Origin: Apis mellifera
Lineage: Eukaryota > Arthropoda > Insecta > Hymenoptera > Apidae
DNA length: 64,000 nucleotides
Assembly (NCBI RefSeq): GCF_003254395.2
Contig: NC_037649.1
Coordinates: 6,357,032-6,421,031, forward strand
Reading direction: 5' to 3'
A program made the position numbers and the translations under genes. Within the stretch, counting starts at the first letter, position 1. Each line of letters begins with the position of its first letter. Under the pieces are notes generated by a model. The model did no database searches and was not told the DNA's origin. It saw only the letters and a program-made list of their open reading frames with translations. Shown here piece by piece: positions 11,121-21,945 of the stretch.

Positions 11121-12002
11121 CAAAGAAGAAAAGAACACTATTCCAAACTTTATTATCCCAATAATTATTAATATTTTGCAACGATGATAACTACGTTAAT
11201 TTATCATCCTCTATCATTCAACCCTAAGGTTCTCGTTGATTGAGCGATCGATATAATTAAGCTGAAAGCCACATGTGATTCATCGCGAGTTTCCAAACAT
11301 GCACGCATAATCCTGATTACGAAATCTCCTCGACTTCCGTTCAACTTCCGGTTCCTCGACTTATAAACCTTAGAAAGTAATTGAGAGTAAACCTTGAATC
11401 GAGAAGAAATGAGCGAGATTCGATTGAAAAGCGACCGGTTGCGCTTCCCGTCGGCCCCTTTCTCGAACAGGTTGACGATTCACCATGGTCACCGTGGCGA
11501 AACACCACGTGTTCTCGATTCGATCCTTCTCCTCCTCGATCCTTTATTTCAGATAGCAGGCTAACAGAGGGAAACGAGAAGAACGAAAACGATGTCATTT
11601 TTCTTGCGCGCAACCTTTTTCCAATACGGTACGATGGCGCATGTACGATGGTCGAGGAACGCTTTTTTTTTTTCCTCTTGCCAGAGAAACGCGTTTACCC
11701 ATGGCCTACCACCGCTTCCTCGACACGTTTTTCGGGGAAGGGACGTGATAGTTTATCGAGTTTTTCCTAGCGTGCCGTCTCTTTCTACACGGAATCAGCA
11801 AAAACACCCCTCTGGATCCATAATTCATACACCCTCCACCGCCCTTGAACGTTAAATCCAACGATTTCCAATGGTATCGGTCTGTTACACTTTGAAAATG
11901 GCGTAATCACGAGGCGTAATAATGGAAATTTGGTTTAGAATCGTGCCTCGTGTAATTACATTTCTTTTCTCGATCAATCTAACCGTGACCTTTTTTTTTT
12001 AG
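11121..12002. other. Spacer with overlapping open frames
   Basis: Antisense-overlapping frames of about 90-130 codons lie at 11341-11855. One (+, 11381-11770) includes a T-tract read as phenylalanines. A long T-tract plus TTGCCAG at 11663-11684 resembles a 3' splice site on the + strand, but T-tract plus AG is common here. No recognised protein. Confidence 0.3.
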
Positions 12003-12283
12003 ATCGTGTCACTTCATGAAACCGCCTTTTGGAGCTCTCCCCCTTTCGTCGTTTCGGAAAAATAAGGGGATTGAACCAGTCGAGTCAGCAATTTTCCCAC
12101 TGACAGCCGTAATAAGTCGTTGGTTCCGGAACAATACGATTTCTGGTGGAAAATTGGTTCGCGTGTTTATTTCGTGGCCGAGTTTAGCGACTGGTGTAAA
12201 GGAGAGAGCCGTGACTGTTATTTTTCGTGGTCGAAGGGTTCGAGAGTTATTCGAGCCGTTTGGCAGTTTGCCTGCCTCTCTCC
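12003..12283 (+). CDS. Possible internal exon, unrecognised product
   Basis: A branch-like CTAAC and a long T-tract end in AG at 12001-12002. The next 281 bases are open in one frame, with in-frame ATG at 12016, and stop at CTCTCC followed by a perfect GTAAGT donor core (GT at 12284-12285). The encoded stretch is basic and mixed. It has no signal peptide, no clear membrane helix and no domain I recognise. The donor lacks the usual AG before GT, which lowers the score. Without the donor the frame runs on only to 12303. It could be an exon of a neighbouring + strand gene, an exon of a non-coding RNA, or a coincidence of common signals. The exon edges are inferred. Confidence 0.2.
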
Positions 12284-13640
12284 GTAAGTTAAGTAAAGTT
12301 TAGATTTCTCACGATTGAACGATGGATCTTCCGTGAAACGTTTAACGCGTGGAACCATTGTAATCTAAGAATTTATATTTCTATTTATTTCATTTATTTC
12401 AGTATTTATCAGTCGTGTAATTTCAACTGTGCTCGCTTTTCTATCGGATTTTCTTTCTCTCGATACTTCGATCCTATCCACTTCTTATCAGTTCAAGCCC
12501 CCGTAAAGAACGATAATTTGTGGAATTACACAGAGGTAGGTTGCTGGCTTTAGATTACGTTTGAGTTTCGTATCCCGAAAATGGATCTTTCTTTTCGCAG
12601 AGGAATAACTAAGAGGACACTTAGTCTCCGGCTCTGTCGCTGTCTTTCCACATCGAGATATCGACAGTAACGTCGTTTCCCCGAATCGATAGTCTAGATG
12701 GAATCGCTTGTCTAAGAAGTTGAAACGGACCAAATAGATCGTAAATAGATTTGAATATTTCATGGAATATTTTGGGAGAAAAGATTAGACTCGAATATTA
12801 CTATTCGGTGAAATCGATTCTCTTCTCATATTATTATTGAAAATAGTTCTTGAAATTACGTAGTTTGCACACAATTCCATCTTGTTACAGAAAGGAACGA
12901 AAGAAAAGAGACCGTTCTATTTCTGAATTTTAAAATCAGCTTTTAACTTTATGCAAATGCGAGAAATCCTATCTTCGAAACGAATCTCGTTCGTTAAATT
13001 TCATCTCATTTAGATTTGGACCTCGATCCTGTTCGCTGCAAGTGCGAGGAAACGCGCAACGTGTCGCTATTTCTCGTTTCGAAATCCGTGCGAGTACGTT
13101 GCTTCCAAGGAAATAACGATGTGATCGTTACTCGTTTCGAATTCAATCGAACCCCATAAAGCGGATTGAATTTAACGGCGCGCCGAGCTATTTTAAAACC
13201 CGGCCCAAGAACGAAGCGAGACGTCATACGAGAGATATGATTCCACCGAATCCTTGCCAGTTTTGCTTTAACTGTTGCTTCCAGCAACGAGCGAAACGTT
13301 CCAACTGCCGCGTGTACACGGCTTTGGCAGTTTGCCCCGAGTTGTCCTGCTCACGGTCAATATTTTGGGCATTGCCGCCTTTCCCGGATTCCTCCACGGT
13401 ACGTGGCAGCAGGTAGAAAACCGTAGAAACGCTCAATTGACCCCGGCTGCCCTGGGAGGATTCCCTTGTGTGCGCTTTCCTCCTCGTAGACAGTCTTTGT
13501 GGAGGCGAGGATTGTGTTTGTCGACGTAGCCGGGGTGTCGAATCGCATCTAAACAGGAGATATCTTATTTCCGCGACGCCTCATTGGAGAATACGTCTCC
13601 TCCTCTTGTACGCTTTGTACGATCGCTATAAATTCCACCA
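12284..13640. other. Spacer, GC-richer island near 13.2-13.56 kb
   Basis: AT-rich DNA runs to about 13000. A mixed, CpG-rich island follows at 13000-13560, with short open frames on both strands and none recognisable. The octamer ATGCAAAT is at 12952-12959. The island could be regulatory. Confidence 0.3.
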
Positions 13641-13645
13641 TAGAG

Positions 13646-13669
13646 ATCCCTATCTTTATATAGGGATCC
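13646..13669. repeat. Short perfect hairpin
   Basis: GATCCCTAT, a 6-base loop (CTTTAT) and ATAGGGATC form a perfect 9-bp stem. It is too short for a typical miRNA precursor and is not followed by a T run that would mark a Pol III end. Function unknown. Confidence 0.55.
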
Positions 13670-16592
13670 CTGTTCTTGCGCCCTTAACAAATATAATTTT
13701 CAGTTTTCACAGCGAGGAGGATCGGGTTTCCTTTAAACAAGCAAAGTGTTCGTCAAGTGTCGGATCTTGGATGGATAAGACGAATATATATTCGATCTTC
13801 TTGAGATCGATGGATAAACGAATTGGTTGAACTGGCCAAAATTCTTTTGCGCGGTTTAATTGAAAAGTCACGAGATAGATTTCAAGATTGTGTGATTAGA
13901 TCCGTCGAGCGAGAAGGGATATAAGGTGTACGAAGGATAAATTTTAAACGAAATTCGAAACTCTTAACCCGTTTGCGACACGTGACGAAAAACTCGGTTG
14001 CGCCACTATCGGGAACGCGAGCAACTAAATCGTTACGTGGAACTCGGCAGGGTTAGAGACAGGTTTCGATGGTATATCTCGGGTCACGATAAAGGTTGCT
14101 GCGTTTTATTTCGTCGGTGTCCTACACGTGAGAAATGAATTACTTTAGATTGATGCACGTTATGCGATCGCGTGTTTAGATTTAACGATCCAAACGACCC
14201 GATCTTGCGCAATAATAATTTACAAGTAAATTTTTACGCGTAGTATTTCGTAATATCGGCAATATCGTTGTACGTAACAATTTCGTAAAATGTGGATAAT
14301 AATACATCATAGAATTCGCCTTTCGTGTAATTTACTACAAATTTAATACTATTACACTAATTACCTACATCGATATTATCAATTATTGATATTATTATTA
14401 TATTATTATTCTTAATATTACTATTGCATGCGCGAAACCCAAATATTCTAATTTAATTGATAGTACATATTGACAATAAAATTAATAATCGATACTCGTG
14501 ATCCGGCTAATTTTGTTAGATTTAAAATCTCTACGTTGCATCGTAGATTATCACAATTATCAATAATTTAACAATTCATATCATCAATTATAAGCGTTTA
14601 AGAATATTATATCTACATCGGATATTTCTATCGTTAAAAATTGGCGATCATTCATTAATTGATATATTATCGTTCAAAATTTAACTAACCTGTTAATAGA
14701 ATATTCAGAGATATTATAACAAAAAGATTTGGTCATAGATGCGCAACGATCGAGAAATTCGACGATCTCCCTTCCAGGAACGCGTAATATCTCGGACAAA
14801 CACTGGGGAACGCAGATTTCGGCACTTGTCGAAATAATCTTGGCTCCGGTCGGGGGCAAGGGATTAGGCCGCGAATAGGAAACAGTCGTCGCGGTTTGTC
14901 TTGTGTTTGGATAATACACACAGATAGTCGGATAATTCACTTGTCTCGTCGAAAATGAAATTACGACGGTGGCGGCACAAGCATGCAAAAGCCAGACAGT
15001 TGGCGAAATGGTGGCCGCGGAGGCAATGCATAAAAGCAGTACACCGTGTATTATTTTACATTTCCCAGAGGGTTTTCCTATGGGGATTCAAAAGAGGAAG
15101 GTATCGCGGCGTATGCGCGCCGCACCAACCCTCAATAATTCTCGTCGAGGCTCATTCGGGGCAAACTTTCCACCCTTAGAAATTCATATCCGATAAAATC
15201 ATTTTGCCGGCTACGCTTCTCGTAAATAAAATCGCGATCGTTAAATTCGGAATCGAATTCTCGCGACGAGGCTGGTTGTTCGAGCAAAAGCGTTTCGCAC
15301 GATTAACGGGAGGAATCGGAGTTTCGTGCAACATCCTCCCCCTTTTCTTAGTTAAAATTTCGTACACGCGAAACTTTGTACACGTGTTCTTGGAAAATTG
15401 AAATTTTTACCATTTTCTCAGCCGGAAGAAATAATGCTACAAAAGTAATAAAAACAAAATATATCAAATAATTTTTCAAACACACGATGATACTCAACTA
15501 ATATTATCTACGAATAAGAAATAAAGTAATACATAAAATTCTATTGTGAGTTAATCGTTGAGATGATATTTAATTGATACACGGAGATAATAAACGGTGA
15601 ATTTAAGCGAAGAATTGTACAATTCTCTCTCTCACCCTTTCGAGGGTGTTCAATGCGATCTCCCGTTTCTGGCGATCACGATGACTCGATGAAGTCGATT
15701 GCTTGTATAAAAGTCGACCGTGTCAAATCCACGATTTACCCTCGTGGAACTGCAAACTCCTGAACGTAATAAATGATCCTCCCCCTCGCCTTCTCGAATC
15801 CGGCTTCGGTCCCGTTATGCAAAGAGCGGGGAGGGTTTGGAATAAATTAAGCATTCCGCGGAGGGTGGGCAGTTGCTCGTACACGGGAAGAGGTCGGTTT
15901 AGTTTTAAGGAAAGTGGGCGAACGATGGACTGCCTACCTCCTGGGACGTTGGAACAAAAGGCTGGACCGAAGGCAAAACCGAACTGCTTTCGGGAGGGAA
16001 GAAAGAAAGAAACGAAAGGGAAAAAAAGAAAAGAAGAAAAGAAAGAAAAGAAACGTAACGAACCGGGAGAAGGATGAACAAGAGGATCGCACGGCGAACG
16101 CGCGCGATAATAAATCACTTGCCAGTGGATCTTGAGGGAAATTCGGCGAGATCTCATCCATTAGAATTAGGAAGATCTTGAAAGAGAAATAACAACGTGG
16201 TGGGGCCATGGCGGACGTTTTATTTACGTTTACTTTGGTAAAAATTGTCGAGGTCGACGCTTATTACGAGGCTTGTTGGGTGGAACGCGTTATGAAAGCA
16301 ACACTTTAGCATTTCTCCTCCATAGTTTAAAAATCCTCGCTGTAGAATATTTACCTCCCCCTCTCTCTCTCTTTCTCTCCCTCTTCACCCTTATTCCTTC
16401 ATATCCTTCATACTTTGCTGTCGTTTTGGTAATCCTGGAATAGAAATACGAGTGGTTTCACCCTGACAGCCAGGGGTGTATAAATTGAGGTAGCGAGGCC
16501 GATTATACGATAGGAGAGGGAGGAAAATTGATAAGTCGCTCGAGTGGCGGGCGTAGTGGTGAAGCATGGATTTTCCTCTCGCTAACTGTCGC
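13670..16592. other. Spacer, AT-rich core at 14.2-14.7 kb
   Basis: The stretch 14200-14720 is extremely AT-rich, with many TAATATTA-like words, and probably contains no genes. The block 14740-15370 is more mixed. A purine-rich run of AAAGAAAAGAAG type covers 16000-16060, and a CT tract lies at 16355-16386. CACCCTG and CAGGGGTG face each other at 16459-16478, upstream of a TATAAAT. Overlapping frames at 15703-16209 are low-complexity and look fortuitous. Confidence 0.35.
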
Positions 16593-17140
16593 TTAGAATT
16601 GAGTTAGTGGGATGTTGAGATTTGCTTTTCGTTTATTATTTCAATAGGTAAAAGGAGAAGAGGACAATTGTGGGTATCGATTATTCCCTTATGAAATATA
16701 TATATATTCGGCGTAAAAATTTATATAATAAGTCTTAATTAATTAATCGTAAATGATGGTGGACGTCAAACGTTATATAAATGTTTATGTTCGAATATAT
16801 ATATGTATATATAAAGAGAGGATGCATTCGAGAATGTCTATAACCAAATTTAGCATTTAGAATTTTAGAATTGAGTTAGTGGGATGTTGAGATTTGTTTT
16901 TCGTTTATTATTTCAATAGGTGGAAAGGAGAAGAGGACAATTGTGTCGATTATTCGCTCTCGATATTCCCTTATGAAATATACTTGGCGTAAAAATTTAT
17001 ATAATAAGTCTTATTTAATAATCGTAGACGATGATAGACGTCAAACGTTATATAAATGTTTATGTTCGAATATATATATATGTATATATAAAGAGAGAAT
17101 GCATTCGAGAATGTCTATAACCGGACGAAATTTAGCATTT
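16593..17140 (+). repeat. Tandem duplication, period about 272 bp
   Basis: Copy 1 is 16593-16864 and copy 2 is 16865-17140. Both run TTAGAATTGAGTTAGTGGGA, TTTCGTTTATTATTTCAATA, AAAAATTTATATAATAAGTC, GACGTCAAACGTTATATAAA, the ATATATGTATATATAAAGAG microsatellite and GAATGTCTATAACC, ending AAATTTAGCATTT. The copies abut head to tail. Differences are mainly microsatellite length and a few substitutions, so the duplication looks young. Confidence 0.9.
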
Positions 17141-17520
17141 GTCAAGCGATGAATGAAACATTGAATTTCTTGTTACGCGAATCGCGTGGGGTGGGTATCG
17201 AGCGTGCTCTTCGAGCATAGATTTCACCCGTTGCCTCCTCCTCGTATTGTAGCCGCAACGCGAGCATCGACGTTATTGGGTGCCATAAACTCATGCATAA
17301 TGATATGAAACACTCGGACCGAAATGAATATTCTCAACAGGTTTACGCATATTTAGCGAATATTCGGAGCGTCATGAAATATGTAGCGTATTTGCATCGC
17401 GTTGTGCCGGCCGATCATCCTGGCCGGCGTGTAAACCGCTGACAAATTCACATCGGGACACATTATGGCCGTATTATCAACGAATACTACAACGCCACGA
17501 TAAATTTCTAGGTCGCCCGT
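17141..17520. promoter_or_regulatory. Candidate regulatory island
   Basis: This mixed-composition block is free of simple repeats and open frames. It holds the octamer ATTTGCAT at 17390-17397 and a GC-rich hairpin (GCCGGCC at 17406-17412 pairing with GGCCGGC at 17422-17428). It also has AT-rich ATGCATAATGATATG words near 17295. Octamers are typical POU-factor sites. That it regulates a gene is inference from composition and motif content. Confidence 0.25.
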
Positions 17521-19620
17521 TTGAAATATCAGAAATCGAAACTAATATCCTTAGGATCGATCGCTCTTCGATTCGAGGTAAATGAAAGAATTGCTCTATC
17601 TTCGAATAAATTCGAATCTTAACTCGTTGTCCTAAACTGAATCAATTCAATTAGATTCTAATTTCTGGTGTTAGAGAAATCATCGTATCGAATCAACAAT
17701 GGTCCAATTCTAAAATACAATTCTAAAATCTTAGAATAACCACACTTTTCGAGAAAAAATTCCAAACGCTCGTCGCAATCTTTCCTTGGAGAATCCAAAA
17801 AGTAGAATAAAAAAGAAGAATTCTTTGAAACAAATTGATACCCTTAATCGAAGTAAGAAGAATCGACTTTATATTTTTACATATCCAAAAATACATAACC
17901 CCTTCTCCTCCCTCGGAGTGCCATAGAACATAGAGAGGGAGGGTGGGGGAGGAAAGTACGATCATGTTAACTCGATGCTTCGTCACCCTCGGCGCCGAGT
18001 TTCGAGTCAAGCCTGTGTCGAAATTTTGTTCAATGAGAGGAGTACACGCGGGTTTAATTTGTAGTACGGTGCGGCGTGTGGGCGTGGGTTGCTAGTCAAA
18101 TTTATCGAAACGCGCGTTGTTCCCCCCCTCCCTCTCTCTGGGGACCGAATTCTGGTATTGCGCAACCGGGCTCGCCCTCGACAGAGTCGAATCAGCACGC
18201 CCGAAGGACCGTCGGTTTGTTAAGGAATATTCCGTGGCCGCTAGCATCCACTCTCCTCCCAGCTCTCTCTCTCTCTCCTTCCGCCCCGTGCTCTGTATAT
18301 TTTGTAATTTAATTGCAGGCGGACAAGATGGGAACACCGGTTGAATCAATTTAAATTTCGCGGACTCGAGGGGACGCCGTTAAATTAATTTGTAATATGC
18401 GAAGAAAGACGTACAGCGGTTCATTTCTCTATATAAGTAATTCGTCTTCTTCTTTGATCCTCCGGATGTGATACAGATTGGACGCGCGTGGCAGTGATAG
18501 AAACTTGATGAAATTGGTGTTTAACTTTGTTTCCTTAGGTTTTCTGTATGCTTTTACGACACGGGGATATATGGATTTTTCAAGTTTCTACTTCTGTTCT
18601 TCTGTTGGGTGTGGAAGAAGAATTAATTGCTTCTTATGTTAATTTTCACAGCTAGCTTTCTATTTATAGCGTGAAATTAAAAATTTCTTTCCTTCGGAGG
18701 AAATCTATCTTTTGACCCGTTTTCTTATTATTTCAAATGTGGAATTACGAACAATGAAAATGGGTATTTGATTGTTAAAATAAGAGTTGATGTGTCGGGT
18801 CGTTTTAAGTCTTTTGATGATTCGCAAGTAATGCGCGGTTTTAACTACGGCTTTTTAAAAATTTTAATTGGAGTTCGCACGATAAAAAGAGAGAGAGAGA
18901 GAGAAAAGAATATTATTACGCTTTAAAAATTCTTCCTCGATGAAATTACTATTTTAAATTTATTTCCACGATTTAAACTTCGTAATAATTATCCGAATGC
19001 ATATCGACGAATATAATTTTTGCAAGCCTCTACTTGCCAACGAAGGAAGGAGGATAGAAGTAGAAATTACACTTCGATTAGCAAAGTGGTTCGGTTACGA
19101 TCTCGGCTGTCGTTTAACGCGGAGGGGGGAAAAGAATTAAATTACATCAAGGATGGAATTCGGTCGGTCAGAGAGCGATCTATACATTTACGTAATTGAC
19201 TTCGAAATGAAAATTTTCGCCGCTCGTATACCAGTCCAATTTATCGGAACGTTATCCCGGCGGCGTCCTAAGGGACATCGGACCTGAAAACAGCTTGTCT
19301 GATAGAGTTGAATTGTGCGGTATGTTAGATACGAGCCTCCAGAGGAACCGGCTAGATTGTTATAAAACAGGTCGGGAGAAGTTGAAGTATCAGACTCGGA
19401 AATAGAGCTGGAAAGCTTTATTGTTTGTCCTGAAAAAGACATTTCTTTCTGAATATCGTTTCACCGATAGGTATATGTGTGTGTCGCTTTGTGTCCAGCA
19501 ATGGTAATACAAGATCGTTAAGCTTGTCTTAAAACTTATCTTATCTTATTATCCGCAAATATTTGAGATATACCGTATAAAGTGCCTATTAAATTTTATT
19601 AGTTTGCAAAATGATCTATA
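17521..19620. other. Spacer, mixed island at 18.0-18.4 kb
   Basis: AT-rich DNA flanks a mixed block at 18050-18400, which has a CT tract (18260-18280) and two AT-rich homeodomain-like words near 18350 and 18385. A GA run lies at 18890-18905. Short frames overlap on both strands. Nothing is recognised as a gene. Confidence 0.35.
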
Positions 19621-21620
19621 AATGTATATATATATATGAGAGACAAGGGTAGTCGAGACGTATCAGTTATCGAAACAGGGCTATTATTTGCGTTTGATAA
19701 TGCTGAGTCAAGTTTTGCGTGAGCTTGCGAAGGAATATAAGGGTCGCTGAAAGGGGCCTGCTGAATCAGACCCGTGTCCACACGACTCGTTTAACGTTTT
19801 CTTATCAATCGTCTCGAACTACCGCGTGTGCAAATTTTAAAACGCGCTGCGAAAGATCTCGCTGACGGCGAAACCCTATTAAAATATCCTATCGAGAATT
19901 TCGAGATTACACGAGAAATTTTTATCATTCTCCTCCATCGTGATCCTATCGTTATGGACAAATTTAAACTTGATTCCAGATTTTTGAAAATTATGCACGG
20001 TGCTTCTTTAAAATTTATCCAACGTAGACGAGTATTGAAATATTAAATTTTGAGAAGGAAAGTTTTGGAAAGGAAATTTAATCGAGAAATAGTTGCATCT
20101 CGAAAAATCAATCTTATAGGGGAGAATTAATCCTCACCTAGCTACCTGTAATTTCTCTAATACACGGTTTACACGACACGGCTGGATTGTTCGTAATAGT
20201 CGAACACGAAGGGTCGTGAGAGATTATTCAAATCCCAAACCGAACCGTCTCAACTATATTCAAGAACTTGTTCCACCGTTCCTTCTCCACTTGTCTTACG
20301 CTTGTTGTACATTCGTAAAGTCGAACTTCCACGTAACGAGGTTCTGGTCGATTTCTATCGCACGACGATATATATGTATATATACAGAGTGAGACACAAG
20401 GGGATGATTCTTGGTGAAAAATATTCGTTTCCTTCTCGAACGAAAGTAGATCAAATTTTTCGAATTCGAAATGAAATTGACTGGAAATCCCCCTGATTGA
20501 ATACGAATAAACTATCGATAGATGACTATTTTGAACGAAAATAGAACGAAAGATATATATATCCTTTTCTCTCACGTAGAATCTCCTATCCACGGTTCGA
20601 TCTAAGGAAATAGCCAATTTCGAGTTACTTTTTTCACGTAGAATCACCGTACATGCATCTACCACCAATTACGCGACACTTTATATTCAAACGAGTGAGC
20701 GAAAAATATGTAAAAATATGCGTCGCATATTTTCAGACATAAATCGCGGAATTACGTCACGAGAGTGTTTCGCTATTTTTATTTATCACCCGGGGCATTA
20801 ACTTTTACGCGAAATCGATAGTCCGTTTGTTCCTTTCCCCGATTCTGTCGATTCTGGATGGGAATCAGGGAGGGAGGGAGAAACGAAAAATTTAATACGT
20901 TATTGGTGGCGAAGAGATTTATCGAAATGCGCCGTTACTTCTCCCTCCCCCGGGAATAAATTCCACGCTGCACGCTCCTTTGCCAGACAGAGTCGAATTG
21001 CGCGGGATGGTGGATTGCACGAAGGAGCGGAGGGATTGCTAAAGGTTGCGTCAGAGCTGCAGCATTTGCATGAAAGACTCCTCGCGAGAGCGTGCACATA
21101 CTTTTCTTTCGCTTATTATTAAAATAAATGGACTTCCAAATGAGACACGTTATCAGCGTAAATTTTACTTGTAAAATCTAAAAATCTAAATCGCGAGCGC
21201 GGAATCTCGAAACGGCGGCAACGTGCCTTGCATCTGCGATTCTGAAATCTCTCGTTACTACTACGGTGAAATTAAATAACAGCGGCGGCGTACACGCGGA
21301 GGATGAAAAAAAAAAAAAGAAGAAGAAAGAAAAGAAAAGAGAAAATGGCCAAAGACGAATCTTTTCGAAACGATTCTCTCGAGTGAGAATGTTAAAATGA
21401 TAAAAAGAAAAAAATCTTTCAATTCTTCGTATGTATATATATAAATCCAAGAGCTTTCAGAAAGTACATTCTTATACGTCGATAAATTTTCAACACCTTT
21501 AAAATCTCGAACGACCAAATTCACCCCTGAAAATATTTTGCCCCATTTACAACAATTTCTCTCCCGAAGAAAGAAACTATCGACTTACCGGTTTCAATCG
21601 GTCCCCCTCCAAAGTTCATA
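19621..21620. other. Spacer, nothing recognised
   Basis: TA runs occur near 19626-19637 and 20370-20385. A 146-codon minus frame at 20228-20668 contains a TA microsatellite read as Ile/Tyr and looks fortuitous. A mixed block at 20900-21110 carries the octamer ATTTGCAT at 21064-21071. A purine run of A and GAA words lies at 21306-21344. Confidence 0.35.
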
Positions 21621-21623
21621 TTG

Positions 21624-21646
21624 ATATATATATATATATATATATA
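21624..21646. repeat. AT microsatellite
   Basis: An uninterrupted dinucleotide AT run of about 23 bases. Confidence 0.9.
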
Positions 21647-21945
21647 GGGTGCGATATCCGAGCTCTCTCCCCCTCCACGTAGCCAGGACAATCATAACAA
21701 GCGGCTTGTCGATGCGAAGGGCGATGCGGAACAGCAGCATCACCGGGGTAAGCGTAGATGAAACACCGGCGGGCTTAAGTTCACCCTCCTGGCGCCCAAT
21801 GAAAGGAAGAAGAAAGCGCTGTGGGGACGGATGGATCCGCAACGGCGACGATTACATCGGTGGCTCCGCTGGAATTCGCCACGGAACGGTGCCGGTTCAG
21901 CGAGCGTCGCGAATCGTTCCTATAAATTATCCTCGCTAAAACGAC
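21647..21945. other. GC-rich island with open frames on both strands
   Basis: This 300-bp block stands out as GC-richer than its AT-rich surroundings. Both a + frame (from 21649) and a - frame (to 21842) stay open. The minus frame has a hydrophobic stretch and many codons ending in G or C, but I recognise no family, and the + frame is equally open. It may be an exon, a decayed gene piece or a CpG-rich regulatory block. Confidence 0.2.

Noticed and set aside
16459..16486. CACCCTG/CAGGGGTG inverted words beside TATAAAT, possible promoter or transposon end.
   Set aside because: The inverted words are too close together to bound an element, and no initiator or transcript-like sequence follows.
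18648..18662. CACAGCTAGCTTTC resembles part of the miR-2 family.
   Set aside because: The seed region differs from the known miR-2 seed and no hairpin arm pairs with it.
20385..20530. Sequence with a transposon-relic feel (GAGTGAGACACAAGGGGATG).
   Set aside because: No terminal repeat, target duplication or coding remnant could be found.
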